Positions 7,730 through 17,204 of a DNA stretch of 38,953 bases are shown piece by piece. Source of the stretch: Thermoleophilia bacterium (GTDB taxonomy: Bacteria; Actinomycetota; Thermoleophilia; Miltoncostaeales; Miltoncostaeaceae); assembly GCA_017882545.1 (NCBI GenBank), contig JADGPG010000043.1, positions 1-38,953 of the forward strand. Reading direction: 5' to 3'. The notes beneath the pieces were generated by a model. The model saw nothing but the letters and a program-made list of their open reading frames with translations. It did no database searches and had not been told where the DNA came from. Position 1 is the first letter of the stretch. Each line of letters starts with the position of its first letter. Made by a program: the position numbers and the translations under genes.

Positions 7730-8557
7730 ATGACAACCCGTGCGCCGCACTACGAGGACATCATCCTCGAGGTCGGTGGCGCTCGGGCGACCATCACCAT
7801 CAACCGGCCCAAGCGGCTCAATGCGCTGCGGACAACGACACTCCACGAGCTGTGCCACGCCCTCGCCGCAGTCTCCGATGACCCTGCGATCGGTGTCCTC
7901 GTCCTGACTGGGGCCGGCGATCGAGCGTTCTGCGTCGGTGGCGACGTGCGCGAGCCGACACACACGGAGCGCGACAAGCGCGAGCAGATTCGGCTGTATC
8001 TCCAGTTGGGCGAGTCGCTTCGCTGCTGCGGGGTCCCGGTGATCGTGCGCGTGTGCGGGTATTGCATCGGCGCTGGCCACGAGATGAACGTGATCGCCGA
8101 CCTGACGATCTCTGGCGAATCCGGTGTGTTCGGGCAGGCGGGCACCCGACTGGGTTGGGCACCGATTTGGTGGGCAGCGCAGATGCTGTCGCGGACCGTC
8201 GGGGAGAAGCGCGCCCGCGAGATCGTCTACCTCAGCCAGCGGTATACCGCCAATGAGGCTCTCGCGATGGGGTTGGTGAACGTCGTCGTGCCCGACGACC
8301 GACTGGACGAGGAGGTCGATCGCTGGTGCCAAGAGATCCTCCGCAACTCCCCTGAGGGACTCCGGCTGGCGAAGATCGGGTTGAATGCCGGCTCGGATGC
8401 GGCGCGCGGGTCGATCCTGCCATCAATCGAGGCAAATGTCCTCAACCACCTCCACGGCCCCGATCCTGCTGAGGGGATCCGTGCGTTTCAGGAAGGACGG
8501 CCCGCCGACTGGCGCCCACAACGCCTTGGTCAGGGCCCGTCGCCGACTGAGCGATAA
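7730..8557 (+). CDS. Crotonase-fold protein of the MenB/BadI group
   Basis: 275 residues. The crotonase core is clear: INRPKRLNAL, the oxyanion-hole segment GAGDRAFCVGGDVRE, and GYCIGAGHEMNVIADLTIS with the second oxyanion Gly. FGQAGTRLG, VGEKRAREIVYLSQRY and the C-terminal RWCQEILRNSPEGLRLAK place it near naphthoate synthase (MenB) and the ring-opening hydrolase BadI rather than plain enoyl-CoA hydratases. A Dieckmann or retro-Dieckmann reaction on a CoA thioester is therefore likelier than hydration. No menaquinone or aromatic-degradation genes flank it, so I give no symbol. An in-frame ATG at 7712 is an alternative start; 7730 fits the family start. Confidence 0.82.
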   Translation: MTTRAPHYEDIILEVGGARATITINRPKRLNALRTTTLHELCHALAAVSDDPAIGVLVLTGAGDRAFCVGGDVREPTHTERDKREQIRLYLQLGESLRCCGVPVIVRVCGYCIGAGHEMNVIADLTISGESGVFGQAGTRLGWAPIWWAAQMLSRTVGEKRAREIVYLSQRYTANEALAMGLVNVVVPDDRLDEEVDRWCQEILRNSPEGLRLAKIGLNAGSDAARGSILPSIEANVLNHLHGPDPAEGIRAFQEGRPADWRPQRLGQGPSPTER

Positions 8558-8818
8558 CGGAAATCCGACATCGCGACCCGACGCGCCGAACTGACGGCAG
8601 CGCCCTTCGACGGTGCCACGCCGGCCCGGCTCGGGCACGGGCGGGCCCAGACCCGTTGTGGACGTGCCCCGCCCGGGACGTGACGCATCGACACCTTCCG
8701 CGCGATCGGTGGGCGCACGCATCTGCGCCTCCCGCTTGGCGGCGACGCCCGGGACGCGCACCTGAGACGGGTAGATATCGCGCTCGGTGATCTGCGACTG
8801 GAACTGCCCGGCGATCAT
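8423..8818 (-). CDS. Doubtful small ORF with a strong ribosome site
   Basis: The minus-strand ATG at 8818 (alternative 8824) has GAGGTG 8 bases upstream. The first ~35 codons (MIAGQFQSQITERDIYPSQV onward) end almost entirely in G or C, as in real genes here. After about residue 40 the codon pattern decays into Arg/Pro/Gly-rich sequence, and the frame runs into the antisense strand of the crotonase gene. It may be a truncated or decayed gene. No family recognised. The rest of the 8558-9092 gap shows nothing else. Confidence 0.25.
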   Translation of the reverse strand: MIAGQFQSQITERDIYPSQVRVPGVAAKREAQMRAPTDRAEGVDASRPGRGTSTTGLGPPVPEPGRRGTVEGRCRQFGASGRDVGFPLSLSRRRALTKALWAPVGGPSFLKRTDPLSRIGAVEVVEDICLD

Positions 8819-9092
8819 CTGCATGTCACCTCGAGGGGATCCGGGCCATAACCTGCGGCTGCGCCTGCGCCTGGCTGTCGCGCCCGCGGGACCGTCCGTC
8901 GCGATCGATCCCGTCGATCCTCGGCGGGTCATTGCGCACGCGTCGGTATCCCGCACAGTGGCGCCATGGCACGCGGGTGCGCAACTCGCTCCCGTTACAC
9001 GCCACGCGACACATTGACCCGGGACGCGATTGCACACCCCGGACCGGACTCGCCCCATGCACCCGCACCGCCATCGGTGGTGATCCCGTACA

Positions 9093-9551
9093 TCAGGACA
9101 GCTTGCGGTATGACAGGTCGAAGTCGCGCTCCCACATGACGCCGTCGTGACAGATCTCCCAGGTGCCGCTGATCGACTGACCGTCGTCTGCGATCTTCCC
9201 CGCATAGCGCTGGCGAAAGTCGAGGGGCGAGTAGTCCGCCTGTTCGCGCCGCAATGTCCAGACGTTGTCGGCGAGCAACATCCGATAGATTCGGGCCACC
9301 CCACGGGCGTCGAAATAGTGCTGCACATATCCACCTTCGGTGGACGGGTCCACGCCGATGATCGCGATGCCATCGGGCGCCTCCGGGACGGGCACCGACC
9401 ACCGCTCGATAAGGAACTGATGGCCCGAGAGCCATTCGAACATGACTCTCGCGCCGCCGTCATTGGTCCGAACATCATCGAAGCGGGGCTCCAAGGCCCA
9501 CTCGCCGACAAATACGTCAAGAGCCGCCAACGAACCGCTCGGCTGATGCAT
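9093..9551 (-). CDS. DUF1579-like protein of unknown function
   Basis: 152 residues. It opens with LAALDVFVGEWALEP and contains VMFEWLSGHQFLIERWSVP, HYFDARGVARIYRMLL and SGTWEICHDGVMWERDFDL. The opening FVGxW followed by antiparallel strands is typical of the DUF1579 / lipocalin-like group of small beta-barrel proteins, for which no reaction is established. The ATG is preceded by AAGGA at good spacing. It is transcribed divergently from the aldo/keto reductase, and the 188 bases between them hold no further gene. Confidence 0.75.
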   Translation of the reverse strand: MHQPSGSLAALDVFVGEWALEPRFDDVRTNDGGARVMFEWLSGHQFLIERWSVPVPEAPDGIAIIGVDPSTEGGYVQHYFDARGVARIYRMLLADNVWTLRREQADYSPLDFRQRYAGKIADDGQSISGTWEICHDGVMWERDFDLSYRKLS

Positions 9552-9567
9552 GGCGTGGTGTCCTTCA

Positions 9568-10729
<1,162 letters not shown>

Positions 10730-10761
10730 CCGCCCGACTTGCGCTCGCCACGGGCGCTCTG

Positions 10762-11265
10762 TCAGGCAGACGCCACCGAGCCCTCCGCCAGGAGCGCCGC
10801 GATCTGGCCCATGGCGGCGGCCATCCCCTCCTCCATCCCCATCGACACGAGTTGCTCCATCGATTCGAGCGACGTGAAGCGGGTCTCGATCGCCATGAGG
10901 ACGCCCCCGCCGCGCGCGGTCAGTGTGAGGACCATTGTCGTCGTTGGGAGCGCGTCGTTCGGGGTCCCGTCCTCGTTGGCGAAGCCATCCGCGAGCTCCA
11001 GCCGCACCGTCGGCTCGACCGCGAGGACCCGCCACCAGCCGTGGTGCTTGTCGCCCTCGGGTCCGGTCATGTAGTACGACACCCGACCACCGGGACAGAG
11101 GTCGTGGGCGACCACGGTGGCCGGGTAGCCGGGCGGACCCCACCAGCGCTCCAGCTGCCGGGGATTCGCCCAGAGCTGCCAGGCCCGCGCCGGCGAGGCG
11201 TCGAGCTCAGCGGTGATCGTCATCGTGAGGTTCTCGGGATCCTTGTGGACGTGCGGAGGAATCAT
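10762..11265 (-). CDS. SRPBCC / AHSA1 domain protein
   Basis: 167 residues of the START-like ligand-binding fold. The hallmark is the N-terminal RAWQLWANPRQLERWWGPPGYPA; typical strands RVSYYMTGPEG and WWRVLAVEPTVRLELADGF follow, with the long C-terminal helix after SMEQLVSMGMEEGMAAAM. AHSA1-like proteins bind hydrophobic small molecules. Its ATG overlaps the stop of the ArsR gene (ATGA), so the two are translationally coupled. This ArsR-SRPBCC pair recurs widely in Actinobacteria; the ligand is unknown. Confidence 0.87.
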   Translation of the reverse strand: MIPPHVHKDPENLTMTITAELDASPARAWQLWANPRQLERWWGPPGYPATVVAHDLCPGGRVSYYMTGPEGDKHHGWWRVLAVEPTVRLELADGFANEDGTPNDALPTTTMVLTLTARGGGVLMAIETRFTSLESMEQLVSMGMEEGMAAAMGQIAALLAEGSVASA

Positions 11266-11603
11266 GGCGTCGGTCCTGTGTCGTGGTCCGCGGCGAGCAA
11301 CTCGCCGATTCTGTCGATGCGGCCCAGCCACACCGCCTCCAGCTGTTCGAGCAGCCGATACGCACCCCGGACGGTGTCCACATTCGGGTGGACAAGCTGC
11401 TCGCGTCCGCGGCGCTGTTTGCTCACGAGACCCGCCGCCTCGAGCACGGCAACGTGCTTCTGGACGGCGGCGACGCTCATCGGATAGCGGCGCGCGAGTG
11501 CGGAGACGTTGCGCGGCCCCTCGAGCGCACGCACGAGGATGTCGCGGCGAGTGGCGTCCGCGAGCGCGTGGAACACGCGGTTGGCCTGATCGTTGGGCAG
11601 CAT
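11262..11603 (-). CDS. ArsR-family transcriptional repressor
   Basis: 113 residues from the ATG at 11603 (117 from 11615). A winged helix is seen in VFHALADATRRDILVRALEG, with recognition helix SVAAVQKHVAVLEAAGLV and wing RRGREQLVHPNVD. It has no CxC metal motif, so it belongs to the non-metal SdpR-like group that pairs with SRPBCC proteins. A near-perfect dyad (11607-11624) lies just before the 11603 start and overlaps the 11615 start, implying autorepression. I prefer 11603 because the alternative would put the operator inside the coding region. No ribosome site is visible, which fits a leaderless or very short-leader message. Confidence 0.88.
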   Translation of the reverse strand: MLPNDQANRVFHALADATRRDILVRALEGPRNVSALARRYPMSVAAVQKHVAVLEAAGLVSKQRRGREQLVHPNVDTVRGAYRLLEQLEAVWLGRIDRIGELLAADHDTGPTP

Positions 11604-11606
11604 ATC

Positions 11607-11624
11607 TACAACCATTTGGTTGCA
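11607..11624. promoter_or_regulatory. Operator dyad of the ArsR-SRPBCC operon
   Basis: TACAACC-ATTT-GGTTGCA: 7-base arms with one mismatch, containing the perfect dyad CAACCA-TT-TGGTTG (11609-11622). It lies 3 bases upstream of the preferred arsR start codon, where repressor binding would block transcription. The 11625-11995 stretch upstream holds no convincing gene. Confidence 0.6.
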
Positions 11625-11995
11625 GGAAAGCACGACGACGCGCGCGTGGCAAGTGCCACCCGATGCGACCGGTTCGCGCCGAGATCGTCGCCACACCGGA
11701 TCGCGCGAATGTGGTGTCGTCCGTGCCCACCGTCGTCCCGACCGACGCGGTCCTTGTGCTCGGGAGCACGGTCCAGGTCCCGAACTCGGGAATGACCTCC
11801 CCGATTGGGCCACTCCGCGAGGGACAGGAGGGACCGATCGACCGAGACTATGCGCCGCGGCCGCGGCCCCGCCGATCTCGCGCCGGCGTCCTCGCGATCG
11901 CCGACGGCGCGGCGGCCGTGGCTGCGGCGCGATCCGGTTGCGGATCATGGTCGCGGTTCGCCGATCCGGGTGAGCCGCGCGCCGGCCGCCGCCGG

Positions 11996-12247
11996 TCAGG
12001 CGCCCGAGTCCGCGCGCTTCGTGTCGGCTCGCCCCCGGGGATTGCCCTCGCCGCCGGCGCGCGCTTCAGACGCGGGCTCGTCGGCCGACGGGTCGGCGGC
12101 GGCGCTCGCGTTCTCAGGATCCGGTTCGACGGCGTCCTCAAGATGGCCGGCCAGCGCGAGGAACCGATCGGATCCGAGTGCGAGTCCGCCGGCTGCCGCA
12201 AGCAGCCCGACGGCGGCGACCTTGATGGCATTGCGACGAATGTCCAT
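11996..12247 (-). CDS. Small exported or membrane-anchored protein
   Basis: 83 residues from the ATG at 12247. A basic start (MDIRRNAIKV) is followed by a hydrophobic helix (AAVGLLAAAGGLALG), then a polar Asp/Glu/Ala/Ser-rich tail that looks disordered. This suggests a signal peptide or single anchor with an extracellular tail. A GTG at 12298 would add 17 residues. No ribosome site is clear at either start and no family was recognised. It sits downstream of NDH-2 on the same strand, with about 150 bases between. Confidence 0.5.
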   Translation of the reverse strand: MDIRRNAIKVAAVGLLAAAGGLALGSDRFLALAGHLEDAVEPDPENASAAADPSADEPASEARAGGEGNPRGRADTKRADSGA

Positions 12248-12396
12248 GTCACTGACTTTCTGGAGGATCGCGGATGGGCGTGTGTGGAACGTGGTCACAC
12301 CGACCGTACTCCTGCCCCACCGCTCCGGTCAGGCGGACGGTGTCGTGCGCCGCGCATCCGATTCGTCCGCGGACGCCCGCGGCGCGGCGGCCGAGA

Positions 12397-13686
12397 TCAG
12401 TCGCCGGTGATCAGTCGCGCACCGCGCCCACGCGTGACGAAGCTGAATCCCCAGCGCATCATCACGAATAGCCGGTTCTGGAAGCCCACCAAGTACAGGA
12501 GGTGCACCAGCAGCCACATCACCCAGGCCGCGAGCCCCCACACCTGGACCGGACCGACCTGCGCCACGGCTTTGGCCCGCCCGATCGTCGCCAGGCTGCC
12601 CTTGTCGCGGTACCGGAAGCGTGCCGCGTCGTGGCGACCGGCGACACGTGACCGGATCTGACGGGCGACGTAGGCCCCCTGCTGGATGGCGACCGGGGCA
12701 ACCCCAGGGAGCGAATGCCCGTTGCCGTCGGCCACGCTCGCCATGTCGCCGATCGCAAACACCTCGGGGTGCCCCGGAAGGGAGAGATCGTCCTCGACCC
12801 GGATCCGCCCCTGGGCGTCCGTAGATGCGCCGGATGCCTCGGCCAGGCGCCGGGCGAACGACGACGCCTGCACCCCGGCCGCCCAGACGACGGTGTGTGT
12901 CGCGATCCGCTCCGGGTCGGACTCCCCGGCGGAGTGGACGTGCACGGCACCCTCCTCGACCCCGACGACGCGGCAGTCGCGCCGGAGCTGGACCCCGAGT
13001 GCCGCGAGCGCGGCTGCCGCATGCGCCGACAGTCCCGACGCGAATGTCGGCAAGGCACGGTCGGCGGCCTCCACGAGGATGACCTCCGCCTGGCGCGGGT
13101 CCGCCGACCGGAAGTCGCCCCGGAGTGTGTCGTGCGCAATCTCGGCAATCTGCCCGGCGAGCTCGACGCCGGTCGGGCCGGCCCCGACCACCACAAACGT
13201 CAGCCATTCGCGCCGCACAGCGGGATCGTCCGCGACCTCGGCTGCCTCGAACGCCGACAGGACGCGTCGCCGAATCGCGAGGGCGTCCTCAATCGACTTG
13301 AGCCCGGGGGCCCATTGCTCCCACTCGTCGTGCCCGAAGTAGGCGTGGCGCGCGCCGGTCGCAACCACCAGCGTGTCGTAGCCGAGCCAGGTGCCCTCAC
13401 CCTCGTCCGGGACGAGCGGATCGACCCGGACACGCCGAGCGGACAGGTCGACGTCGGACACCCGCCCCAGCACCACGCGCGCGTTCCGCTGCCGTCGCAG
13501 CACCGCACGCAGGGGGGTCGCGATCTCACCCGGTGACAGCGCCCCGGTGGCGACCTGATAGAGCAACGGCTGGAACAGGTGGAAGTTGCGCCGGTCGACG
13601 AGCGTGATCTCGACGGCGGCACGGCGCAGATCGCGGGTCGCGCGCAGCCCGCCGAATCCACCACCGATGACCACCACGCGGTACAT
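12397..13686 (-). CDS. ndh: Type II NADH dehydrogenase (NDH-2)
   Basis: 429 residues. The FAD dinucleotide fold starts at once (VVVIGGGFGGLRA). FHLFQPLLYQVATGALSPGEIATPLR is the classic NDH-2 signature. The NADH-binding fold is VVVGAGPTGVELAGQIAE (about 166-183), and the second FAD motif is EVFAIGDMA. A C-terminal hydrophobic segment (LAAWVMWLLVHLLYLVGF) anchors it to the membrane. It transfers electrons from NADH to quinone without proton pumping. Together with the cytochrome bd genes in this window it could form a minimal uncoupled chain. Length and motifs are complete. The ribosome site is weak. Confidence 0.93.
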   Translation of the reverse strand: MYRVVVIGGGFGGLRATRDLRRAAVEITLVDRRNFHLFQPLLYQVATGALSPGEIATPLRAVLRRQRNARVVLGRVSDVDLSARRVRVDPLVPDEGEGTWLGYDTLVVATGARHAYFGHDEWEQWAPGLKSIEDALAIRRRVLSAFEAAEVADDPAVRREWLTFVVVGAGPTGVELAGQIAEIAHDTLRGDFRSADPRQAEVILVEAADRALPTFASGLSAHAAAALAALGVQLRRDCRVVGVEEGAVHVHSAGESDPERIATHTVVWAAGVQASSFARRLAEASGASTDAQGRIRVEDDLSLPGHPEVFAIGDMASVADGNGHSLPGVAPVAIQQGAYVARQIRSRVAGRHDAARFRYRDKGSLATIGRAKAVAQVGPVQVWGLAAWVMWLLVHLLYLVGFQNRLFVMMRWGFSFVTRGRGARLITGD

Positions 13687-13734
13687 GCACCCATGCTGCC
13701 AGGGGTGCGCCCTGCCCGCCTCCCGGCACCGTGC

Positions 13735-14094
13735 CTACAGGAACGCTGCGACCGAGGCCACGATCAGGATCGACATGTAGACGGTCAGCGCGGTCACAAC
13801 CCACGTCGGCAGCTCCGCGAAGGATCCCGCGACGACCGCCTTTTGGACGATCCGGTCCCGCACCGATCCGCCGACCACCAGGATCAGGGCCAGAATGCCG
13901 TAGCCGACCCCGATGACAATGAACCGATCCTTGGGGATGCCTGTCACGCGTGGCACCAGGCTCCCGACCGCGAGCGCGACGGCACCGACGGCAACGCCGG
14001 TTCGCCACCAGGCCAACAGCGTGCGCTCCCGCGCGAAGTGCGTGCGGCGGGAGGCCTCCGGATACCGCTTGGGGGACTCGGGGTCTGAATCCAT
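13735..14094 (-). CDS. DUF202 / YidH-type membrane protein
   Basis: 119 residues with three transmembrane helices. The N-terminal stretch THFARERTLLAWWRTGVAVGAVALAVG carries the ERTxLAWxRT signature of DUF202. The second helix is FIVIGVGYGILALILVVGG and the third is VVTALTVYMSILIVASVAAFL. DUF202 proteins are inner-membrane proteins without an established reaction. It is upstream of ndh on the same strand with 48 bases between the genes, so an operon is possible. The 348 bases up to the SGNH gene show no further gene. Confidence 0.85.
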   Translation of the reverse strand: MDSDPESPKRYPEASRRTHFARERTLLAWWRTGVAVGAVALAVGSLVPRVTGIPKDRFIVIGVGYGILALILVVGGSVRDRIVQKAVVAGSFAELPTWVVTALTVYMSILIVASVAAFL

Positions 14095-14442
14095 GCGCAG
14101 CACTCCAGGTGGATGAGCGGCGGGGACGATGCGGCGCCGTCGAGGGTGAACTGTACCGGCGACGCCTGCTGCGCCGCCTGTGGCGGCGGCGCCCATCCCG
14201 CGCACCGAACGACCCACGACCACGCGCGATACAGGGGCGCCCGCAGTGGACGATCCAGACACCCAGTGTCGACCGCGGCGGTTCGACGCCCGACGGCGCA
14301 TTCCGGCTCTATCGGCGGGATCCCGAACGCTGCGCCTCTATGCTTGCCCGGACCATCGGCGCTCGCGACCGGCGCGCCGACCCGCACCCTCCCCTCAAGG
14401 CGCCTGTTGACACTGCGCGCGCAACATCAGACGACCCCCGAC

Positions 14443-15099
14443 GTGCCCCGTCCCACCGCCGGCCGCCGCCGCCGCCGCCGTGGGGGGACCGTGGCGCTCG
14501 CGATCGCCGTCTGCGCCGCGTGTGCGCTCATGGCGGCGGTCACGCTTCCCGGGAGCGCACCGGCCGCGTGTGGCGGCGCCTACCGCGAGACGGTCAAACC
14601 ACCACATCGCGGCGTGCTCCCGCCGCTGGCGATCGGCGATTCGACCCTGATCCTCTCGCTCCCGACGCTCCGGCACGAGGGGATCAGTGCGGATGCGCGC
14701 GGCTGCCGCCAGTACACCGAGGGACTGACGATGCTCGCCGGGCTCCGCCGCCAGGGGCGCCTGGCCCGGGTCGTCATCGTCGCGCTTGGCGCGAACGGCC
14801 CGGTCACCGAGCCACAGGTCACCCGTGCGCTTGGCATCCTCGGCACGAGACGTGTGCTGGTGATGGTCACCCACTGGAAGCCCGGCCACCGCGCCGGCAA
14901 CGACACCGCGCTGATCCGGCGCGAGGCGCACCGGCACCCCGGACGGGTGGTGGTGCTCGATTGGATCGCCGCCAGCAGCAGGCACTCCGGGTGGTTTCAG
15001 CCCGATGGCCTGCACCTCACATTCCCCGGTGCGGCCGCGTTTGGGCGATTTCTGGCCCGCGCGGTCGCGCTCACGACGCCGCACCCCAAGGTCGTCTGA
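14443..15099 (+). CDS. Exported SGNH-fold hydrolase-like protein
   Basis: 218 residues from GTG 14443. An Arg-rich start and one hydrophobic helix (TVALAIAVCAACALMAAVTL) form a signal peptide or anchor. The SGNH blocks follow: nucleophile block AIGDSTLI (Ser in GDS), the block III equivalent VVIVALGANGP, and the C-terminal DGLHLTFPGAAAFGRFLA with the catalytic Asp-x-x-His. It resembles the detached C-terminal SGNH domain of acyltransferase-3 proteins that modify surface glycans. Upstream frame is open but low-quality; a TTG at 14407 is an alternative start. Exact start uncertain, family fairly sure. Confidence 0.72.
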   Translation: MPRPTAGRRRRRRGGTVALAIAVCAACALMAAVTLPGSAPAACGGAYRETVKPPHRGVLPPLAIGDSTLILSLPTLRHEGISADARGCRQYTEGLTMLAGLRRQGRLARVVIVALGANGPVTEPQVTRALGILGTRRVLVMVTHWKPGHRAGNDTALIRREAHRHPGRVVVLDWIAASSRHSGWFQPDGLHLTFPGAAAFGRFLARAVALTTPHPKVV

Positions 15100-15122
15100 C
15101 CACGCAGGCGGACAGACGGGGA

Positions 15123-15155
15123 ATCGGACCCGCGCAACGCGTGCGCGGGTCCGAT
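15123..15155. terminator. Strong bidirectional terminator hairpin
   Basis: ATCGGACCCGCGCA (15123-15136), loop ACGCG, TGCGCGGGTCCGAT (15142-15155): a perfect 14-bp stem. It lies between the SGNH gene and the convergent truncated metallo-beta-lactamase gene and could serve both. Confidence 0.85.
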
Positions 15156-15162
15156 CTGTGCG

Positions 15163-15533
15163 CTACGACGTGAACTTGCTGGGAGCCGAGGCCACGATCC
15201 CTTGCGCAAGCACGGCGGCCGTTCCCGCCATATGCCCGCGGCCGCCAACCGCGGAACGTCCCACGGCTGGCAGTAGACGGGGAGCCCGCGGATCAGGTTC
15301 CCCGCCGTGGCGTCGAGATGGTCTTGATGGAGGTGGGTCACGATGACCGCGTCGACACCGGCGATCAGCGTCGCGGGCTCGGCGGGCAGCCCCACCAGCG
15401 GGTTCGGCCGGGGGTTCGGCGTCTCATCGATCGGCGGCTGCGTGCCCGCGGCATCGAAGGCCGGGTCGATCAGGACGCGCACCCCAGCGATGTCGATCAG
15501 CAGCGTCGCGTGGCGGACGAGGGTCAGACGCAT
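15163..15533 (-). pseudogene. Truncated metallo-beta-lactamase-fold hydrolase
   Basis: The first ~105 residues are a good MBL-fold N-terminus: MRLTLVRHATLLIDIAGVRV, VLIDPAF, and the metal site VIVTHLHQDHLD (HxHxDH). After about PWDVPRLAAAG the frame loses all similarity and becomes Arg/Pro-rich, running antisense into the SGNH gene. Roughly half of a normal 220-250 residue enzyme, with the later metal-binding His/Asp residues, is missing. In another frame the sequence just after the break ends VLAQGIVASAPSKFTS-stop immediately before the terminator, so a deletion may have joined the MBL N-terminus to the tail of something else. Probably non-functional. The start is the ATG at 15533. Confidence 0.6.
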
Positions 15534-15601
15534 GGCACGACCGACCTTAATCCGGACGGCGCCACGCGGACAGCCCCGTCGGCCGGACGGCGTCCCCATG
15601 G

Positions 15602-15659
15602 TCGACCACCCACGGCCGGTGGACTACGCTCACCTCGCAGGCCTCCCGCCAACGGCGGG
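15602..15659 (+). promoter_or_regulatory. Candidate promoter and leader hairpin of the DUF2252 gene
   Basis: TCGACC (15602-15607), 17 bases, TACGCT (15625-15630) is a plausible promoter. A hairpin CCCGCC-AAC-GGCGGG (15645-15659) follows in the leader before the ribosome site GGAGG. Motif quality is moderate. Confidence 0.35.
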
Positions 15660-15688
15660 GTCTCGGAGGGCGCGACACGGAGGTTGAC

Positions 15689-17134
15689 ATGGCAGCGACG
15701 CAATCGCAGGCCCGACGCCGGCGTACCGCCGATCCGACGCCAATCGCGCATCTGACGGTGGCCGAGCGGGTCGCCAAGGGTCGCGCGGCGCGCAAGATGG
15801 TTCCGCGCCGCAGTCATGCGGCGTTCGACCCGGGCCCCGAGCGCCCGGACCCCGTCACGCTGCTTGAACGCCAAGCCACGACGCGCGTACCCGAGCTCGT
15901 GCCGATCCGTCACGGCCGCATGCTGGTGTCGCCGTTCGCCTACTTCCGGGGAGCAGCCCTGGCGATGGCCAGCGACCTTTCGGGCACTCCGAACTCGGGC
16001 CTGCGCGTCCAGCTCTGCGGTGACGCCCACCTGTCGAACTTCGGGCTGTTCGCGACGCCAGAGCGCCGAATGGTATTCGACATCAACGACTTCGACGAGA
16101 CCGCTCCGGGCCCGTGGGAGTGGGACGTCAAGCGCCTTGCCGCCAGCCTCGAGATCGCCGCCCGCGACAACGGCTTCAGCGAGGGCGAGCGCGCACCGAT
16201 CGCCCGCGACTGCGCCGCCGCCTATCGCGTCGCGATCGCGGGGTTTGCCGGCATGCACAATCTCGACGTCTTCTACGCGAGCTTCGACATCGAGAACGGG
16301 CTGGCCGAGTACGACGCCGCGATCGACCGCCGGGTGGTGCGCAAGACGCGGCAGGTCGTCGCGAAGGCGCGGACCCGCGACAGCATGCAGGCGCTCGAGA
16401 AGCTCACGCACATGGTCGACGGCGAGCCGCGGATCACCGCGCACCCCCCGCTGGTCGTCCCCGCGCGTGACCTGATGCTCCCCGAGCACGTCGCGCTCTT
16501 CGAGGACTGGATGCGCCGCAATCTGCGCGCCTACCGATCGACTCTTCAGAACGACCGTCGCGTCGTGCTCGAGAAGTTCAGGTTCGCCGAGCTCGCCCGC
16601 AAGGTGGTCGGAGTCGGCAGTGTCGGCACGCGGGCATGGATCGTCTTGATGCTTGGACGTGATGACAACGATCCGCTGTTCCTGCAGGTCAAGGAGGCCG
16701 AAGCGTCGGTGCTCGAGGAGTACTGCGGACGCAGCCTCTACCGCAACCACGCCCACCGCGTCGTCAGCGGGCAACGCCTGATGCAGGCCGCGAGCGACGT
16801 GTTCTTGGGGTGGCTGCGCATCGAAGGAATCGACCGCATCGAGCGTGACTTCTACGTCCGCCAGCTCCGCGACTGGAAAGGCGCGCTCGAGATCGACGAA
16901 ATGGAGCCCGAGGGGATGCGCCTGTACGGGACGTGGTGCGCCTGGACCTTGGCGCGGGCGCACGCCTGTACCGGCGACCGCGTCGCCATCGCGGCGTACC
17001 TCGGCAAGAGCAATGTCTTCGATCTCGCCATCGCCGACTTCGCGGCCGCCTATGCCGACCAGAACCAGCGCGACTACACCGCGCTCGGGACGGCCGTCGA
17101 CGAGGGCCGGATCGCCGCCGAGACCGGTCTCTAG
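15689..17134 (+). CDS. DUF2252 family protein
   Basis: 481 residues, near the usual DUF2252 length. The signature segments are MLVSPFAYFRGAALAMASDL, then VQLCGDAHLSNFGLFATPER, then MVFDINDFDETAPGPWEWDV and later NHAHRVVSGQRLMQAASDVFLGW. The HLSNFG and DINDFD motifs resemble the catalytic HxxN and DxD positions of aminoglycoside-phosphotransferase/kinase folds, so a phosphotransferase role is a family-level inference. No reaction is established. The start has GGAGG 7 bases upstream. It is monocistronic and ends 7 bases before a 64-bp palindrome shared with the convergent protease gene. Confidence 0.88.
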   Translation: MAATQSQARRRRTADPTPIAHLTVAERVAKGRAARKMVPRRSHAAFDPGPERPDPVTLLERQATTRVPELVPIRHGRMLVSPFAYFRGAALAMASDLSGTPNSGLRVQLCGDAHLSNFGLFATPERRMVFDINDFDETAPGPWEWDVKRLAASLEIAARDNGFSEGERAPIARDCAAAYRVAIAGFAGMHNLDVFYASFDIENGLAEYDAAIDRRVVRKTRQVVAKARTRDSMQALEKLTHMVDGEPRITAHPPLVVPARDLMLPEHVALFEDWMRRNLRAYRSTLQNDRRVVLEKFRFAELARKVVGVGSVGTRAWIVLMLGRDDNDPLFLQVKEAEASVLEEYCGRSLYRNHAHRVVSGQRLMQAASDVFLGWLRIEGIDRIERDFYVRQLRDWKGALEIDEMEPEGMRLYGTWCAWTLARAHACTGDRVAIAAYLGKSNVFDLAIADFAAAYADQNQRDYTALGTAVDEGRIAAETGL

Positions 17135-17140
17135 CGCATC

Positions 17141-17204
17141 CCGCCCGCCTGATCCATCCCCACCGGCCCGCGCGCGGGCCGGTGGGGATGGATCAGGCGG
17201 GCGG
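17141..17204. terminator. Perfect 64-bp palindrome, bidirectional terminator
   Basis: Bases 17141-17172 are the exact reverse complement of 17173-17204: 32-bp arms with no spacer, so the hairpin loop would form from the central GCGC. It begins 7 bases after the DUF2252 stop, and its right arm contains the last four codons, stop included, of the convergent protease gene. Confidence 0.85.

Noticed and set aside
13950-15173. 407-residue plus-strand frame over the DUF202/SGNH region
   Set aside because: Arg/Pro-rich shadow; the SGNH frame carries the motifs and the correct codon pattern.
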